In this document: positions 10,211 through 22,859 of the stretch, in pieces | Numbering within the stretch: the first letter of the stretch is position 1 | How the letters are laid out: each line of letters begins with the position of its first letter | Origin: Nymphaea colorata | Taxonomy: Eukaryota; Streptophyta; Magnoliopsida; Nymphaeales; Nymphaeaceae | DNA: 64,000 nucleotides | Assembly (NCBI RefSeq): GCF_008831285.2 | Contig: NC_045139.1 | Span: 12,992,854-13,056,853, forward strand | Reading direction: 5' to 3' | Notes under the pieces: model-generated | The model's database searches: none | What the model saw: only the letters and a program-made list of their open reading frames with translations | What the model was told of the DNA's origin: nothing | Translations under genes and position numbers: made by a program

Positions 10211-11592
10211 GGCACAAAAAATTTACTATCACATCAGCCATTTGTCTCAAACATGATCTTGGAAGCTGATTCGGTGCTAAGGTCGGTCAAAGGTGAATCG
10301 ACTGGAGCACTTGATAGACAATAATGCCCCTTGTTTGATGCTGGGAATAATTGTGTAGCCCGTACGTAAATATGTGTTCTTAGAAAATACCCTTCAGTGT
10401 GTCAAAACAGCTTTTCAAAAGGAGCATGGCCAGAGGTGGACAACGATAATGATGCGAGAAGCCCGTACGTGAAAATGTTAAAGGAAGTTTATTGGTCGAG
10501 GTTTCTCCACAATGCTTTGAATGTTCGCAGTAGAGAGAGTTATCGCATTTAGGCAGCAGTTATCATCATCATCGGAGCGGTTCTACCAGGTTCTATCAGA
10601 GGGAGTTCTCGTTCATAGGGTGAGAGCTACTGACTCAACTAGGCAGACTAGCTTATCGTCTATTTTTTTGCTTGTTGTAGAACAATGATGTCAACATCAA
10701 TTGATTCTGAAGAATACAACACCAGATATCCATTGTTCGACTTCAAATGGGGGGAAGTCGAAATATACAATGGACTAAACTTGAAGAAATTAAAAAAAAA
10801 AAAGATAGAATGATAGGTGAATCTGATATTTTCAGAAAATGGAAAGAGGATGAAGTTGTTTTTGTAGCAGAGAGTGTGTCACATGAGGTGAAGCAGGTCA
10901 TGGAGAAATAGAAAGAAGGTGTAAACGAAAAAAGGAGGTCCACATGATGGAAATGAAGGGAGATGCCATAAAGATGAATGAACAGGCCGTAGACTCGGAC
11001 AATGCGGGGGAGGATGAATTTGAGGATGAGGAGGAGGTGGCAGAAACAAGGGTACAAGTGGGAAGACAGACAATGCAAGGGAGAAGGGGCATGCTACAGA
11101 GATGAAGGGATAGGCTGCAGAGTCGAACAATACTAAGGAGAAGGAACTTGAGGCGGAGGAGGTGGCGGAAACGAAGGGATAGGCAACCGAGACGGAGAAA
11201 GTTGGAGAGATTGGATTTCAGTGGGTGGAGGTGGCGGTAGCGGAGCAACTCCCAAAGGCAGAGAATGCAGTGGTAGATGGATTAGTGTTAGATGTGCAGA
11301 TTGTACTTGCATAAAAATTAGAGGCTCTAGGCGAAGAAGGAAACCTAATTTGGATGCAGAGGTGGTGGAGAAAATTGGAAAGAAAAGGAGGTGATTATGT
11401 GATGTCAATGTAATTAATCTACGTTGTTTATTCATCAAGTATTTGTAATTAAAGTTTCTATGCAGGATAATGTCTTTGACACTGATATTTTTTTTGCATA
11501 AATGTGGCATCTGTCAATAGCGTTTGATCGATAATAGGTATGGAGTTCTATCAAATATCCATAAAGCAAAGGTTGGCATCTGTCAATAGCGT
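10211..11592. other. Unassigned, Glu/Lys-codon-rich stretch
   Basis: On the + strand, 10740-11400 reads as acidic, repeat-rich peptide (such as WKEDEVVFVAESVSHEVKQ at about 10842) broken by stops. Its complement gives Ser/Pro-rich shadow frames. This could be the decayed low-complexity part of the PMD gene downstream. A 21-bp sequence starting GGCATCTGTCAATAGCG is repeated about 70 bp apart at 11505 and 11575. Confidence 0.35.
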
Positions 11593-12995
11593 TTGTGGCT
11601 GCTTTCCCGTGGTGCAATGGAACTCCATTGGGAGCCCTTGTATGCCCTAACACAGAAATGGGATTCTCAGACATACACATTTGTGTTTGATAGATTCGAC
11701 ATGATGATCACCCTAGAAAATGTTGCTAGGCTATTCAAGCTGAGAACGTCTAGGTACAACTTGATAGGGAAGAACAACGACCTTCTACGGTTGACAGATT
11801 TGGAGTTTAAGAAGGTTGTGGCCTTTGGGGAAAAATTGATGCCATTAATTGATTTAGAGCTACAGAATAAATGACAGCATGCAAAGCATGATGCTCCTTC
11901 ATAAGAAGAGGACCAAGCATTGAGGTCCTTTCTTGTATATTTATTTGGAGTGTGTCTATTTAGTGACACCTCAGGTTTAAGAATAAGTTGGCGGACAACA
12001 TTCACCACCACACATGGGAGGCAGCTGTGCTAGCACATTTGTATAGCCAGATGGAACAATTTAAAACTGGGGTTGCATCCATTGAGGATGCTGGTTGTTG
12101 CTATAGGTATGGATAGTGTCTTTATGATGCAAATTTATTTGTTTCAGATGATTCTCTATCATCTTGTAATGTCCATATCTATGTTTTGTCGATAGTTCTG
12201 GATGTGGGAGAACATACCTTCTATTAGACCCACTATCGAGCGTCTATTTCCAAATGTTCATCCATTACATGCACAGTGGCGAGGTATCAGTCCTAAAGAT
12301 CACAACGATGCAAAATCATCCAGTTTGATCATATTGAATCTACATATGGCTCAGGTATGTATAGCAAATAGTGTTTCATGCCAACATTGGAATACTTGTG
12401 TATTGATGATTATTTCTTTTTTATGTGTAGGTGCTGTTTAGACATACATTTGGTGGCAACACCAATGATTGAATTATCGAGAAAGCTTTTTAGCTATCAT
12501 GTAGAGACCTGCAGCAGTTCTGCATGGACAAAGTAGAATTGCAGAACGGAACATGAGTCCTCTTGCAGTGTGGTCTTGCCCAGTCGATTCCACAACGACC
12601 CATCCTTACAAGAGATTAAGGAAGAAAAGTGTTTTTAGGGCAGGAGTTGACCTCGGTAACTGGCATCGTGGTGGTGAAGTTGTCATTGTTTACAATAGCG
12701 AGGGGTTTGCACCAGGATACTGCAAGCAGTATTGGGATGTAGTTCATTCTCGAGTATGTGAAACCTATTTTGATGTGCCCCCAAACTTGGATTGCCATCC
12801 ACAATAGCATCATCATCATCATCTCGAGTGGAGGATGCTGCTCAGAGGGAGATCCGTTGTAACCAGAGGTAATATCATATGGGCAGGGAGATAAGAAGCA
12901 AAAGGTGATAGAACCATGAGAGATTGCAGCTGAGATTCATAACCACCCAATGGAAGAGAGGTTGGTCATAGTAATAAAGTCACTGATTTACCATG
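11593..12995 (+). pseudogene. Plant mobile domain (PMD) protein, decayed
   Basis: The open segment 11593-11874 (about 93 codons) contains LYALTQKWDSQTYTFVFDRF, then MITLENVARLFKLRTSR. These match the start of the plant mobile (aminotransferase-like) domain, where 'LvxxWxxeTxTFxl' is followed by 'xTLxDVaxLlgLp'. Further fragments continue it: HHHTWEAAVLAHLYSQM (about 12001), WMWENIPSIRPTIERLFP (about 12199), and a probable tail EIHNHPMEERLVIVIKSL (12932 on) resembling a coiled coil. Stops and frame changes separate them; some may be introns, since GT/AG-like borders occur near 12110 and 12350. PMD proteins occur as host genes (MAIL1/MAIN type, meristem maintenance and silencing) and inside transposons. 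The setting here favours the latter. Family assignment is fairly secure, exon structure is not. Confidence 0.6.
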
Positions 12996-13159
12996 TTGCC
13001 GATTTGACTTAAAAAATTTCTGAGTTGAAGAAGGTCCTATCATGAATAATCTTTTTTTTTTGAATCCTATTTTTTTGATTGATTATAAACAATATTCTTT
13101 CATTCATAAAAATGATCGATAACAAGTTAATATTATTTCATTCTTTCTTAAACAAGTTG

Positions 13160-15010
13160 TTAGTTTCATTGTAGCATTTGTCGTTGTTGCATTTAATTTT
13201 TTCAAGTAGGCATCACGCCATTATAAGCATGATTTTAGTTTAGTGTATCATATAACGAATATTGCAGTTGGCATTGTCACAACTTATTTCATCAGAGTGC
13301 TTATCGCCTTTTAGTAGTTGTCTTTTTATCGTAAAAGAAGTGTCTACCATTGTCGTTGTCGCATTACATTTTTTTGAGTGGGTATCACATTCTCTTAGTA
13401 AGTGCCTTGTTATCGTAAAACCCCATTGGATATAGTTTGATTGTCGCAATTTGTCATTGTGGCAAGTAGGTATCACGTCTTTAACAGTATGATTTTAGTT
13501 GAGTGTATCAAATAACAAATGTTGTAGTTGGCTTTAACACAATTTGTTTCATCCAAGTGCTTATTGCCTTTTAGTAGAAGCCTTTTTATCGTAAAAGAAG
13601 TGCCTACCATTGTCGTTGTCGCATTACATATTTTTTAGCGGGAATTGCATTCTTTTAGAAAGTGCCCTGTTGTCGTAAAACACAAGATACAATGTCGTTG
13701 CTGCATTTAATTTATTTGAATGGGCATCGCGTCGTTATAAGCACAATTTTAGTTGAGTGTATTGTATAACGAAAATTGCAGTGGCATTATGGTAATGTAT
13801 TTTGTCCGAGTGCTTATCACCTTTTAGTAGGTGCATTTTTGTCATAAAGGAAGTGTCTACCATTGTCATTGTCACATTACATTTATTCGAGTGGGTATTG
13901 CATTCTCTTAGTAAACACCATGTTGCCATAAAATCACTCGATACAGTGTCCTTGTTGCATTTTGTCGTTGTTGCATTTAATTTTTTCGAGTAGTTATCGC
14001 ATCCTTATAAGCACAATTTTAGTTGAGTGGATCGTATAACGAATATTGTAATTGGCGTTATCACAATTTGTTTCATCCGAGTGCTTGTCGCCTTTCAGTA
14101 GGTACCCTTTTATCATCGTAAAAGAAGTGCTTTCCATTGTCGTTGTCATGTTACACTTTTTCAAATGGGTATCGCATTCTCTTAGTAAGTGTCTTGTTGC
14201 CGTAAAACCGTTGGATACAATGTCATTGTCACATTTAATTTTTTCGAGTTGGTATCATATCATTATAAGCACGATTTTAGTTGAGTATATCATATAACAA
14301 ATATTGCAGTCGCATTATTGCGATTTATTTTTTTCGAGTTCTAATTGCCTTTTACTAGGCGTCTTTTTATCATAAAAGAAGTGCCTACCATTGTCATTGT
14401 CACATTACATCTTTTCTAGTGGGTATCACATTCTTTTAGTAAGTACCTTGTTGTCGTAAAGCCACTCAATACAGTGTCATTGTTGCATTTTGTCGTTATT
14501 GCATTTAATTTTTTCGAGTGGGTATTGTGTCCTTATAAGTATGATTTTAGTTGAATGTATCATATAACGAACATTGCAATTGGCATTATCACAATTTGTT
14601 TCGTCTGAGTGCTTATCACATTTTAGTAGGCACCTTTCTATGGTAAAAGAACTACATACCAGTGTTGTTGTTGCATTACAATTTTTTGAGTGGATGTCAC
14701 ATTTTCTTAGTAAGCACCTTGTTTTCGTAAACCACTCGATATAGTGTTGTCGTCGCATTTTGTCGTGGTCCCATTTAATTTTTTTGAGTGGGTATTGTGT
14801 CCCTATAAACACGATTTTAGTTCAGTGTCTCGTATAATGAATTGTGCAGTTTTGTTATCGCAATTTGTTTCGTCTGAGTGCTTATAATGCCTTTTAATAG
14901 GCACCTTTCTATTGTAAAAGAATTTTATACAGTGTTTTTTGTTTCATTAAATTTGTTCGAGTGGTTATCACGTTCTTATGAACACGATTTATTTGAGTGT
15001 ATCGTAAAAC
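13160..15010. repeat. Satellite array 1, 254-270 bp unit, about 7 copies
   Basis: The anchor (G/A)ATTTTAGTT occurs at 13231, 13491, 13745, 14015, 14273, 14543 and 14813, giving spacings of 260, 254, 270, 258, 270 and 270 bp, then a truncated unit near 14986. Each unit carries the same ordered blocks: TTCGAGTGGGTATC, TTATAAGCACGATTTTAG, GAGTGCTTATCGCCTTTTAG, TATCGTAAAAGAAGTGCC and ATTGTCGTTGTCGCATTACA. Open frames here are by-products of the repeat. Copies are well diverged, so the array is not recent. Confidence 0.92.
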
Positions 15011-15799
15011 TAATCATAAAGTTGTGATATCGCATGAATTTCTCTCGTACAACAATCCCATAATTTATTATCGCAATCTATTTTTGTGTTCCTTTTTGTT
15101 TGGGTTGGCCTTCTTAGTACGAGATGTGATGTAATGTACTCCACCAAATTGTCACATAGCTGTAGTCTGACATGTGGTATCCTATCCTGTGAAAGATCAG
15201 GTTTGCTGCCATTGTAATTGGTTTCTATATATTTGATGACAAAAACACCGTAATTGTGGCCATTGTTTTACAAGGGAGCTTCCTTTCTATGGAAAAAGTG
15301 CCACTGAATTAGGTTGATTCTACACTGACTCTAAGAATCCTTTCACGAACCACAAATCATGCTGTACTACATGTCGAGAATGCATAATACCCAATGATAG
15401 CACTCTTTCAAGAAGGTTGGAAGCAGAACTACTTCAAACAAGTTCAACAAAGGGTCCACAAGCATATTGTTAGCATGCATGAAATGACAATTGAAGGGTT
15501 TTCAGTGAATTGCACTCCGTAGAATAAGATAGAAAAACATACAAAATGTCGTAGGTCAAGCAAGCTATAAATCTAGTTTAAAAAAGTAAACTACAATGAC
15601 AACAGGAGTGAGAATGGAGGGCTTTTTGTTTGCAAGTCTTCATTGCATTAACTCCATTGCATCTTGCAAAACTTGTGAGGAGAAAACAAACTATATAAAT
15701 GATTCACCTACCATATTTCATAACAGTTACATTAATGAGATAGTACTTACAATATTGCTAATTCATTTCTTCGGGTTGGGCTCATGAACAATCCTATCT
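15011..15799. other. Unassigned spacer
   Basis: No repeat unit or protein similarity is recognised. One short open frame (15596-15787) has no known domain. Confidence 0.5.
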
Positions 15800-16910
15800 G
15801 TATCATCAATAAACAAATAATGTTTCAACTTCATCATTAACATCACCTTTTGAGAAGAGATATTACCCGTTGCCTTTCATGTATTTATGAATGTAATCCA
15901 AGTTGTTCCCACCATGCCACATTTAATACTCTCATGCGACAGGACATATCACAGCGGTACGTTTGCATATTTTGTGCTACTAATGAACACACGATAGTGC
16001 ACAAGAATGTTGCTCGAATGTTGTGTGTTGTGAGTTGTCAATTGCATTCATTTAATGCAGCTGCAACAATTGATGCAACCAAAAGAGTATCAGAAACTGC
16101 ATTCGATAGTACACATCACATGTTGTTCTTACTCAACCGATTGCATGTGACATAGGCAATCATATAACAAATCTTGTAGTTCCGTTATCGCATAAATTTG
16201 TCTCTATCTACTTATCGTCTTTCGGCACACAAGTTATTATCTCATTTTATCGTATTCATTTAGGCAAATATGCATATAGTCCAAATTGTTCCCCCCATGC
16301 CACATTTAATGCACCTGCATGCGATAGTACATATCGCAGTAGTACGTTTGCATGTTTTGTGTTGCTAATGAACATGTGATAGTGCACGAGAATGTTGCTC
16401 AGACATTGTGTGTTGTGTGTTATCAACTTGCATTTATTTAATGCAACTGCAACAATTGATAGCTTCATTAAATGCAACTGAATGGGTATCATAAATAACA
16501 TGCAATAGTATATATCATGCATTGTTCATCCTTAGCGGATTGCATGTGAGATAAGCAATTGTATAACATATCCAACAGTTGCATTATCGCATTAATTTGT
16601 CTCTGTTTACATATAATCTTTTGGCAGAAGTGTTGTTATCTCATTTTCTGATATTTGTTTAGCCAGTATGCATATAGTCCAAATTGTTCTCGCAATACCA
16701 CATTTAATGCACCCGCATGCAACAGTACATATTACTATGGTACATTTGCATGTTTTGTGCTGCTGATGAACATGCGATAATGCACATGAATGTTGCTCAA
16801 ACGTTTTGTGTTGTGCTCTATCGACTTTGTTCATTTAATGTAGCTGAATGGGTGTTAGAAATAGCAGGTGATAGTACATATCGTGTGTTGCTCCCTCTCA
16901 AATAACAAAT
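15800..16910. repeat. Satellite array 2, about 390-bp unit, 3 copies
   Basis: The anchor CCACATTTAAT recurs at about 15916, 16299 and 16697 (spacings 383 and 398). Each unit contains CTCATGCGACAG-like, TTTGCATGTTTTGTGCTGCT-like, AATGTTGCTCGAATGTTGTG-like and TCATTTAATGCAGCTG-like blocks. A fourth, displaced copy is at 19320-19700. Confidence 0.88.
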
Positions 16911-17029
16911 TGGTATACCCAAATGCATTATTTTATGCTCCTATGTCAAATAGGTTTTCATTTTTTGAAGATGTAATGTCACAATCGTATGGATGAGCAG
17001 TATTATCGAACAATTGTGCACAAATAGAT

Positions 17030-17570
17030 GTACAAATCAGTTAGGTTGTCATTTATCTAAGATGTAATGTGAACATATGATTTTCAATGATCGAAATGTG
17101 ACATAAGCACCCTTATCATTGATAGATTGTGCACATATAGAAACCATATGTGTATATATATGTTTGAGTAGTACTATCGATACTCAAACGTGAACATAAG
17201 CTTAGTATGGATATACACATCAATTAGGTTGTCATTTATCTATATCTAATTTGAACATATGACTTGCAATGAACTAAATGTGACATATAGAAACCGTATG
17301 TGTATATATATGTTTGAGCAGTACTATCTATGCTCAAACGTAAACATAAGCTTGGTATGGATTACACATCAGTTAAGTTGTCATGTACCTATGATCTAAT
17401 GTGAACATATGATTTTCAGTGATCAAAATGTGACATAAGCACCATTATCATTAATTGATTGTGCAGATACAGAAACCATTTATGTACATATATATATTTG
17501 AGCAGTATTATTGATGCGCAAATGTGAACATAAGCTTGGTATGGATATACACGCCAATTAGATATTGCTC
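17030..17570. repeat. Satellite array 3, 150-183 bp unit, about 3 copies
   Basis: GTTGTCAT anchors at 17045, 17228 and 17378. Each unit carries GTGAACATATGA, GTGACATA, CATATGTGTATATATATG and AACATAAGCTTGGTATGG blocks. The middle unit lost about 30 bp around the GCACC(A/C)TTATCATT block. Confidence 0.85.
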
Positions 17571-17938
17571 TTACGTATATGTGTATGACAATTATATGTT
17601 TTACTTCATGGATGAGATAATACTATCGTTACACATATATATATGACAACCATATGCATATATAATAGATAAGATAAATTTTTTTCTACAGTATTATTGC
17701 TGCTCAAGGATTGAGCATAAGCTAGTGCTATTGTTATAGGAGAATGTGGCGGTTTACGTAATTTCTGAAAATAAATTAATATCATTAACCCAAAGCAGGT
17801 GCTGGCTCGTATCGGTGGGAATGAAATTTTCGTGGTAGTTTTCCATACGAAAAGAGGTGGTAGATTAGGGCTGATTGTGGTAAAAAGGAAGAGAGAGACT
17901 CCTTGGCGTGGGATAAGTAGACCATCGACACCACAAGT

Positions 17939-19031
17939 TTGTCCTACTTAGCAACAACGAGGACACGTTCAACCAGAAAAGAAGCTGGCGATACCAGCAA
18001 ACCTGCAGGTGACACCAGCAAACCTGCTGGTGAATCTAAAAGATGTTTGACCAGAAAAGCAGCTGGCAAGTCCAGCAAAGCAGTCGGTGAGTCCAGCAAA
18101 CTAGTCGGTGAGTCCAAGACACGTTCGAGGGAACTTAAGGACAATCTACTCTCTATTTACATTGAAGACTTCCTCCCTGACAGTAAGTAACAAATATTAG
18201 TCTCAATTATTTTGTTGACCTTTTAGAGCATAGGAGTCAAAATCTAGGCCTTCGTAGGTATACTATAAGATCAGATTTAATGGTATATATCCTTCATCTT
18301 ATTCTATTAAGTAACCTTCATGTTGTGATTAGTATTGATCAAACTAACGAATGTTTAATAGTTTGTTGCATCTTTTTCATTAACAGATGAGACTATGACA
18401 TGATGACAGATGTCATAGAAAATGTTTCGAAAATTAAGAACCAATCCATCATTGATGTTGAAATGGTTGTTCTTCTTTCGTAGATTCCTAAATCTATTGC
18501 TCTTATTTTGCCCTAATCTGGTTTCTCTCTAACGTCCATCTATTTCAGGTTTTCTTTCCTTTTGTGTGGGTGGAGAAGGCACATTGAGTGTTGTATGGCC
18601 TTCACAAAATCAAAAAATAAGTGTGGATATATGATTCATGGGTATGACTACCAAATTGTCGATGCCCTCTACATATTGGTATGTAGTTTAACCTCTACAG
18701 ACTGTTAAGATAACTTTTTTTCATTTCCCTAATAAGTTTTGGTTCTTTTGCAGAAATATTGCCTCAAATATGTCTTCGGCGTCCAAACATTGAATGAATA
18801 CAAACTTTTATCAATAAAATGTCCACAACAAAGAAAAAATTATGACAGTGGTATGTTCATGATGAAATTTATGCAGGCAATAACGTTAGGAAAGAAATGT
18901 AGCTTCACCCAAGCTGATGTTACCACTAGCATTAGAAGACTTATTAGAAACTTGGTTCAAATAAGTAGACGTTTTGAAATTCGAATAATATCGTCTTTTC
19001 AACCATTTCTGTTAATTTTTGCATCATTGTA
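17939..19031 (+). pseudogene. Ulp1-type (C48) cysteine protease remnant
   Basis: The 5' part (17939-18190) encodes a Ser/Lys-rich stretch of imperfect repeats (TSKPAGDTSKPAGES, KSSKAVGESSKLVGES). After a poorly readable middle, 18752-18987 reads LLSIKCPQQ, then NYDSGMFMMKFMQAITLGK and SFTQADVTTSIRRLIR. This is the C-terminal end of the Ulp1 catalytic domain, where family members have 'CPQQxNxxDCGxFxlkfmE'. The catalytic Cys is Ser here (codon 18847-18849), so protease activity should be lost. A possible splice acceptor (TTTTGCAG) lies just before 18754. C48 proteases normally remove SUMO; copies occur in plant Mutator-like and CACTA elements, and the FAR1-like transposase nearby makes a transposon origin likely. 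Confidence 0.65.
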
Positions 19032-19039
19032 ACCATTTC

Positions 19040-20225
19040 TTTTAATCAACGCAGCTGTAAACGCACTTATTGCTTTTTTAAATGCAGCAATCCTACGAAC
19101 GCACTTATCGCATTTGTCTCCATTTACTTCTCGTCTTTAGGCATACATATTGTTATCTCATTCTCTCGTAACCATTCCGGGCCTTCTTGTTGTTATAGCT
19201 TCCATTTTTATTGTACACTCATGTCATTGTTTTGTTACATTAATTTATCACATTTCTGGTGTCCATATACATCTCGAATTTCGTTGTTATTTTATTTGCA
19301 TAGTGTTCCTGTCATATGTGTGTGAGATAAGCAATCATATAATAAATCTTGCAATCACATTTTGTACTGTCGTTATATATTGTTGCAGTCCATATAGTGT
19401 CAAAGTATTTATGAATATAGTCCAAACTGTTCCTGATATGCCACATTTAATGCACCCGCATGCGACAGTGCAATATATAACACAGTGGTACAAATCACAA
19501 TGGGACATTTCCATTTTTTGTGCTGCCGGGATAGAGGAGAGAGAGGAATGTTGCTCGGATGTTGTGTGTTGTGCATTATCGACTGCATTCATTTAATGAA
19601 ATTGCAATAATTTGATGGGTTCATTAAATGCCGCTGAATGGGTGTCAGAAGCAGCAACCAATAGTACATATCTTGTGTTGTTCCCTCAAATAACAAACTG
19701 GTATAGTAGACTTGTTGTTGTCTCATTATTTTCATTTATTTATTGTCTTTAGGTAGATTCATTGTTATCTCATCCTCTCATATCCGTTCAAGCCCTTTCT
19801 GTCATTATCGCGTTCTCTTGTTAACGTAGCCTCATTGTTATCTAATTGTTCCACTACATTAACTTATTTGCATGGCCCTTTATATCATTATCACATTCAT
19901 ATGTCTTCATTCTCTTATCGTCTTCTTGGCTGACTCGTTGTTATCTCATTCTCTTACATCCGTTCAGCCTCTTCTTGACATTATCACGCACTCTCATTAA
20001 TGTGGACTCATTGTTATCTCATCGTTTTGTTATGCGAATTTATCCACATGGGCCTCTATTTTGTTATTGCATTAATTCGTCTATGTTTTCTTATCGTCTT
20101 CTTGGTAGACGTGTTGTTATCTCATTTTCTTGTATTCATTCCGCATCAGGTTTGTGTGTAGTTATCGCATTATTATGTCTTTGTCTTGAAGGTAGTTACA
20201 AAATCATTTATTGTATCATACATTG
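19040..20225. repeat. TTATCTCATT / TTATCGCATT motif field with one satellite-2 unit
   Basis: At least ten copies of TTATCTCATT, TTATCGCATT or near variants are spread with irregular spacing, often in a longer frame like GTAGACGTGTTGTTATCTCATT. A single copy of the 390-bp unit (CCACATTTAATGCACC at 19440) interrupts it. It holds no credible gene. Confidence 0.8.
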
Positions 20226-20280
20226 AGAGAGGTGCCTACTGTTGGGATTGACAAACTGAATCCATGTGGCACGGTAACAG

Positions 20281-22720
20281 TTACACAAAATTGATTATAA
20301 TAAAGCTTTTAAAGTTAAAACATACATAATATGTACAATATAATAAACCCAGGAGTTTTGTAAAACCGTCGTGATCATATACAGTTTTCATATATGTGGA
20401 CGACATGTAGATCTCAACTGCACCTTTTGTATACGAAACATAATCAACTTGTTGATGATGATTTTCGTGCTTGATTTTCCTAGTCCTGCCTCTTTTCTTC
20501 AGGGTGCTTTTTGTCCTATGCAAACTCCTATCTAGCTTCCTCTTGAAAGCAGTAACTGGTAGACTAGTGCCCTTGTATTTTATGACCCTCACCTGGCATT
20601 ATCGATCACCATATTAGAAGAACCATGACACTTCTTCTTCGACAGGTTTGAGGTGATGAAACATGCTCCTTTTGGCTGGTTTTTTATTGTCACCATGTCG
20701 ATACAACATAAATTTGAAATGTTACAGCTATGTTCACCAACTACATCATGTATTCACAAGCCTGGTCATTTCTTACTATCAGGTCTACAACATACGTCAA
20801 TGTCCTGCAGAGATGCTGATAGCAGGATAGGCTATGAGATTGTGGACCATCAGAAGAAGGAATTTCGGGAGAAATCTTCATTAAGTCTATCTTTACATTT
20901 TTAGTCCAACTATCAAGGATGTATCTCTTTGATAGTTCTCGAATGTTCCCTCGATCGAGAGACTTTAGAGCATGGCAACACAAAATACCTTTCATTTCAA
21001 ATTTCTTACAAGAACATTTGACATCACCTATTTCGATGACGTAGTTCACAAATGCATCATTGATCTTAGTTCAATCTCTCCCCCTTTTTATCAAATGATA
21101 TACACAGCAACTTGATTGTTCATGTAATTCTAGTCACAGTTAGTTGCTTGAATGGCCTCTTCAAAAAACCATTCAAATGTAGTTGGTCTGTACACAACTT
21201 CAACTCGCTCAAGGATGTTCATACCCAGCCTTTGAAAGCAACAAATAAATGCTTTGACATTGTCTTCAAGATAACAGTCCCTAAGACTATGCAGCAATCT
21301 GTTGCAGTGTTTCACGAAATGACATATTTGCAAGGAAGAGTACAATCCCCTCTTCAGTGCAACTTTCATGGTCTCTTCTTTTTGTGTGTTTATCATGCCT
21401 ACACAAAAATATTTTTTTCCATAAGCCAACACCAACTTTTCTTTATCCTTGTACAATTTTTAAAGCCACATACTTTTTTGTAGGTTATATGCTTCAATCA
21501 TTTGTGTCCACATACACTCGAATGTCTCACCATCTTCACACTTAAAGACACAATTTGAAAACTCTTTTTAAATCCAGTTTTTTGATTCATTACATGTCCT
21601 ATGTTCTTCGGTGCATTTTGAAATATATGCCACAATCACAAACGATGATATACTTCTGACCATACGAGGGACACTGCAGCTGCTATTGCCCAATCACCAT
21701 CCATCAGCACAACTTCGCGGTGCTTCCCATTCATGGCCACGGTGAATACCTTGAACAACCACTCAAATGTCTCAGTAATCTGATCAAAGCAGAATGCACT
21801 GCTGAAAATGCAACTTTTAGAGTGATGGTTCACCTCCACAAACTGCGAAAGGGCCACCCATGGGTATTGACCTTCATGGTTGTGTCAAAAATAAGCACAT
21901 TGCTGAACCATCCATAATCTAACTTAGACCTCAAATTTTACCAAAAGACATTTGTAGCATAACCATCCTCATCCATTTGAATGGCGATGTAGAAACTTGT
22001 GTCTTTGCTTAATCTTTTCTGAATGGACTCGACCAATTCTATAATTTTTCCTCCTTTCGTCAATTCTATCATTTTCCCCTCAAGTGGTTTTTATGGTCCA
22101 TGAGCATGAATGAAACATTCTCACAACCATCTTCTACTTTAACAAATAGGTCATGTGTCTTCCTTGGTGGTATATCTACACCATCAGCCAGCTCGCTTAT
22201 TTAAGCATCCGACGATAACAATTTCTAATGTGACTTCAACATGTGGTTTGTCCGAGAAGGTGACAATGGAAGGTTGTGTTCAATCGTCATTGCACAAATA
22301 CAATATTTTCCATTCGGACGCCTTCTCAGCTCCAAATTGGTAGTACAACCACACCTTGTATCAATCATGTGCTTAGTTAAACATGTCAGTGATCTCTTCC
22401 ATCCTTGTTTTGAATGAACATATGACCTTCCCACAACCACACCCAATGCGTTTCTCTCCATCCTACCCTTCCTTACAGTGAACCCGTGGCAAAGAGCATA
22501 AGAATTGTTGAAACTGTATGTCGTTTCCTTTGTACTGAGCTTCATTTCTACAACAAGAGCACATTCTTCAGGATCCTCCATCTTGAACTTCATTCCTACA
22601 ACAGGAAGATTCAATCCTACAACAGGACCATGTTCTTCGGTTTCCTCTATCTAAAACTTTATTCCTACAAAAAGAGCATGTTCTTCGGGATACTTCATTT
22701 CCTCGTAGAAGGACTCAATC
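20281..22720 (-). pseudogene. FAR1/FRS-like MULE transposase, decayed
   Basis: Read on the - strand, the domains occur in the correct order for a FAR1-related protein. The FAR1 DNA-binding domain is 22614-22225 (PVVGMKFKMEDPEE, YALCHGFTVRKGRM, DTRCGCTTNLELRR, EHNLPLSP). A MULE transposase core covers about 22010-21640 (DEDGYATNVFW, VLIFDTTMKVNTHGWPF with the first catalytic Asp, then ITETFEWLFKVFTVAMNGKH and LMDGDWAIAAAV with the second). A conserved post-core segment is 21456-21130. A SWIM zinc finger is near 21022-20970 (CSCKKFEMKGILCCHAL, intact Cx1C..CxH pattern). A basic tail runs to 20281. Frameshifts and stops break it into at least five pieces, including a TAG/TGA-type stop within the core. 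FAR1/FRS proteins are domesticated transposases acting as nuclear light-signalling factors; with decay and flanking repeats this one looks like a transposon copy. Confidence 0.8.
22555..22715 (-). repeat. Short tandem duplications at the N-terminus of the FAR1-like gene
   Basis: About three imperfect units of roughly 55-60 bp, each with a TCTTCAGGATCCTCCAT-like block, CATTCCTACAACA and GAGCA(C/T). In protein they repeat the pattern VVGMKFKMEDPEECAL, the first beta strand of the FAR1 domain. Confidence 0.75.
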
Positions 22721-22859
22721 TCTTGTTCATCACCATTTGATGATGTAGATATTTCATACACTATGCTATTTGCAATACATAAAGTCAATAGAAAGTAAAT
22801 AACATTTTAACATTATTTCATGAATTATTTGTTTTATGCATAAATACCTTCCATCAAAT

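Noticed and set aside
10743-11510. Several Ser/Pro/Leu-rich - strand open frames
   Set aside because: Three overlapping frames of low complexity are shadows of a purine-rich + strand stretch.
13160-17570. CRISPR-like array
   Set aside because: Units are 150-400 bp with no short identical repeat/spacer pattern, in a plant genome; these are satellites.
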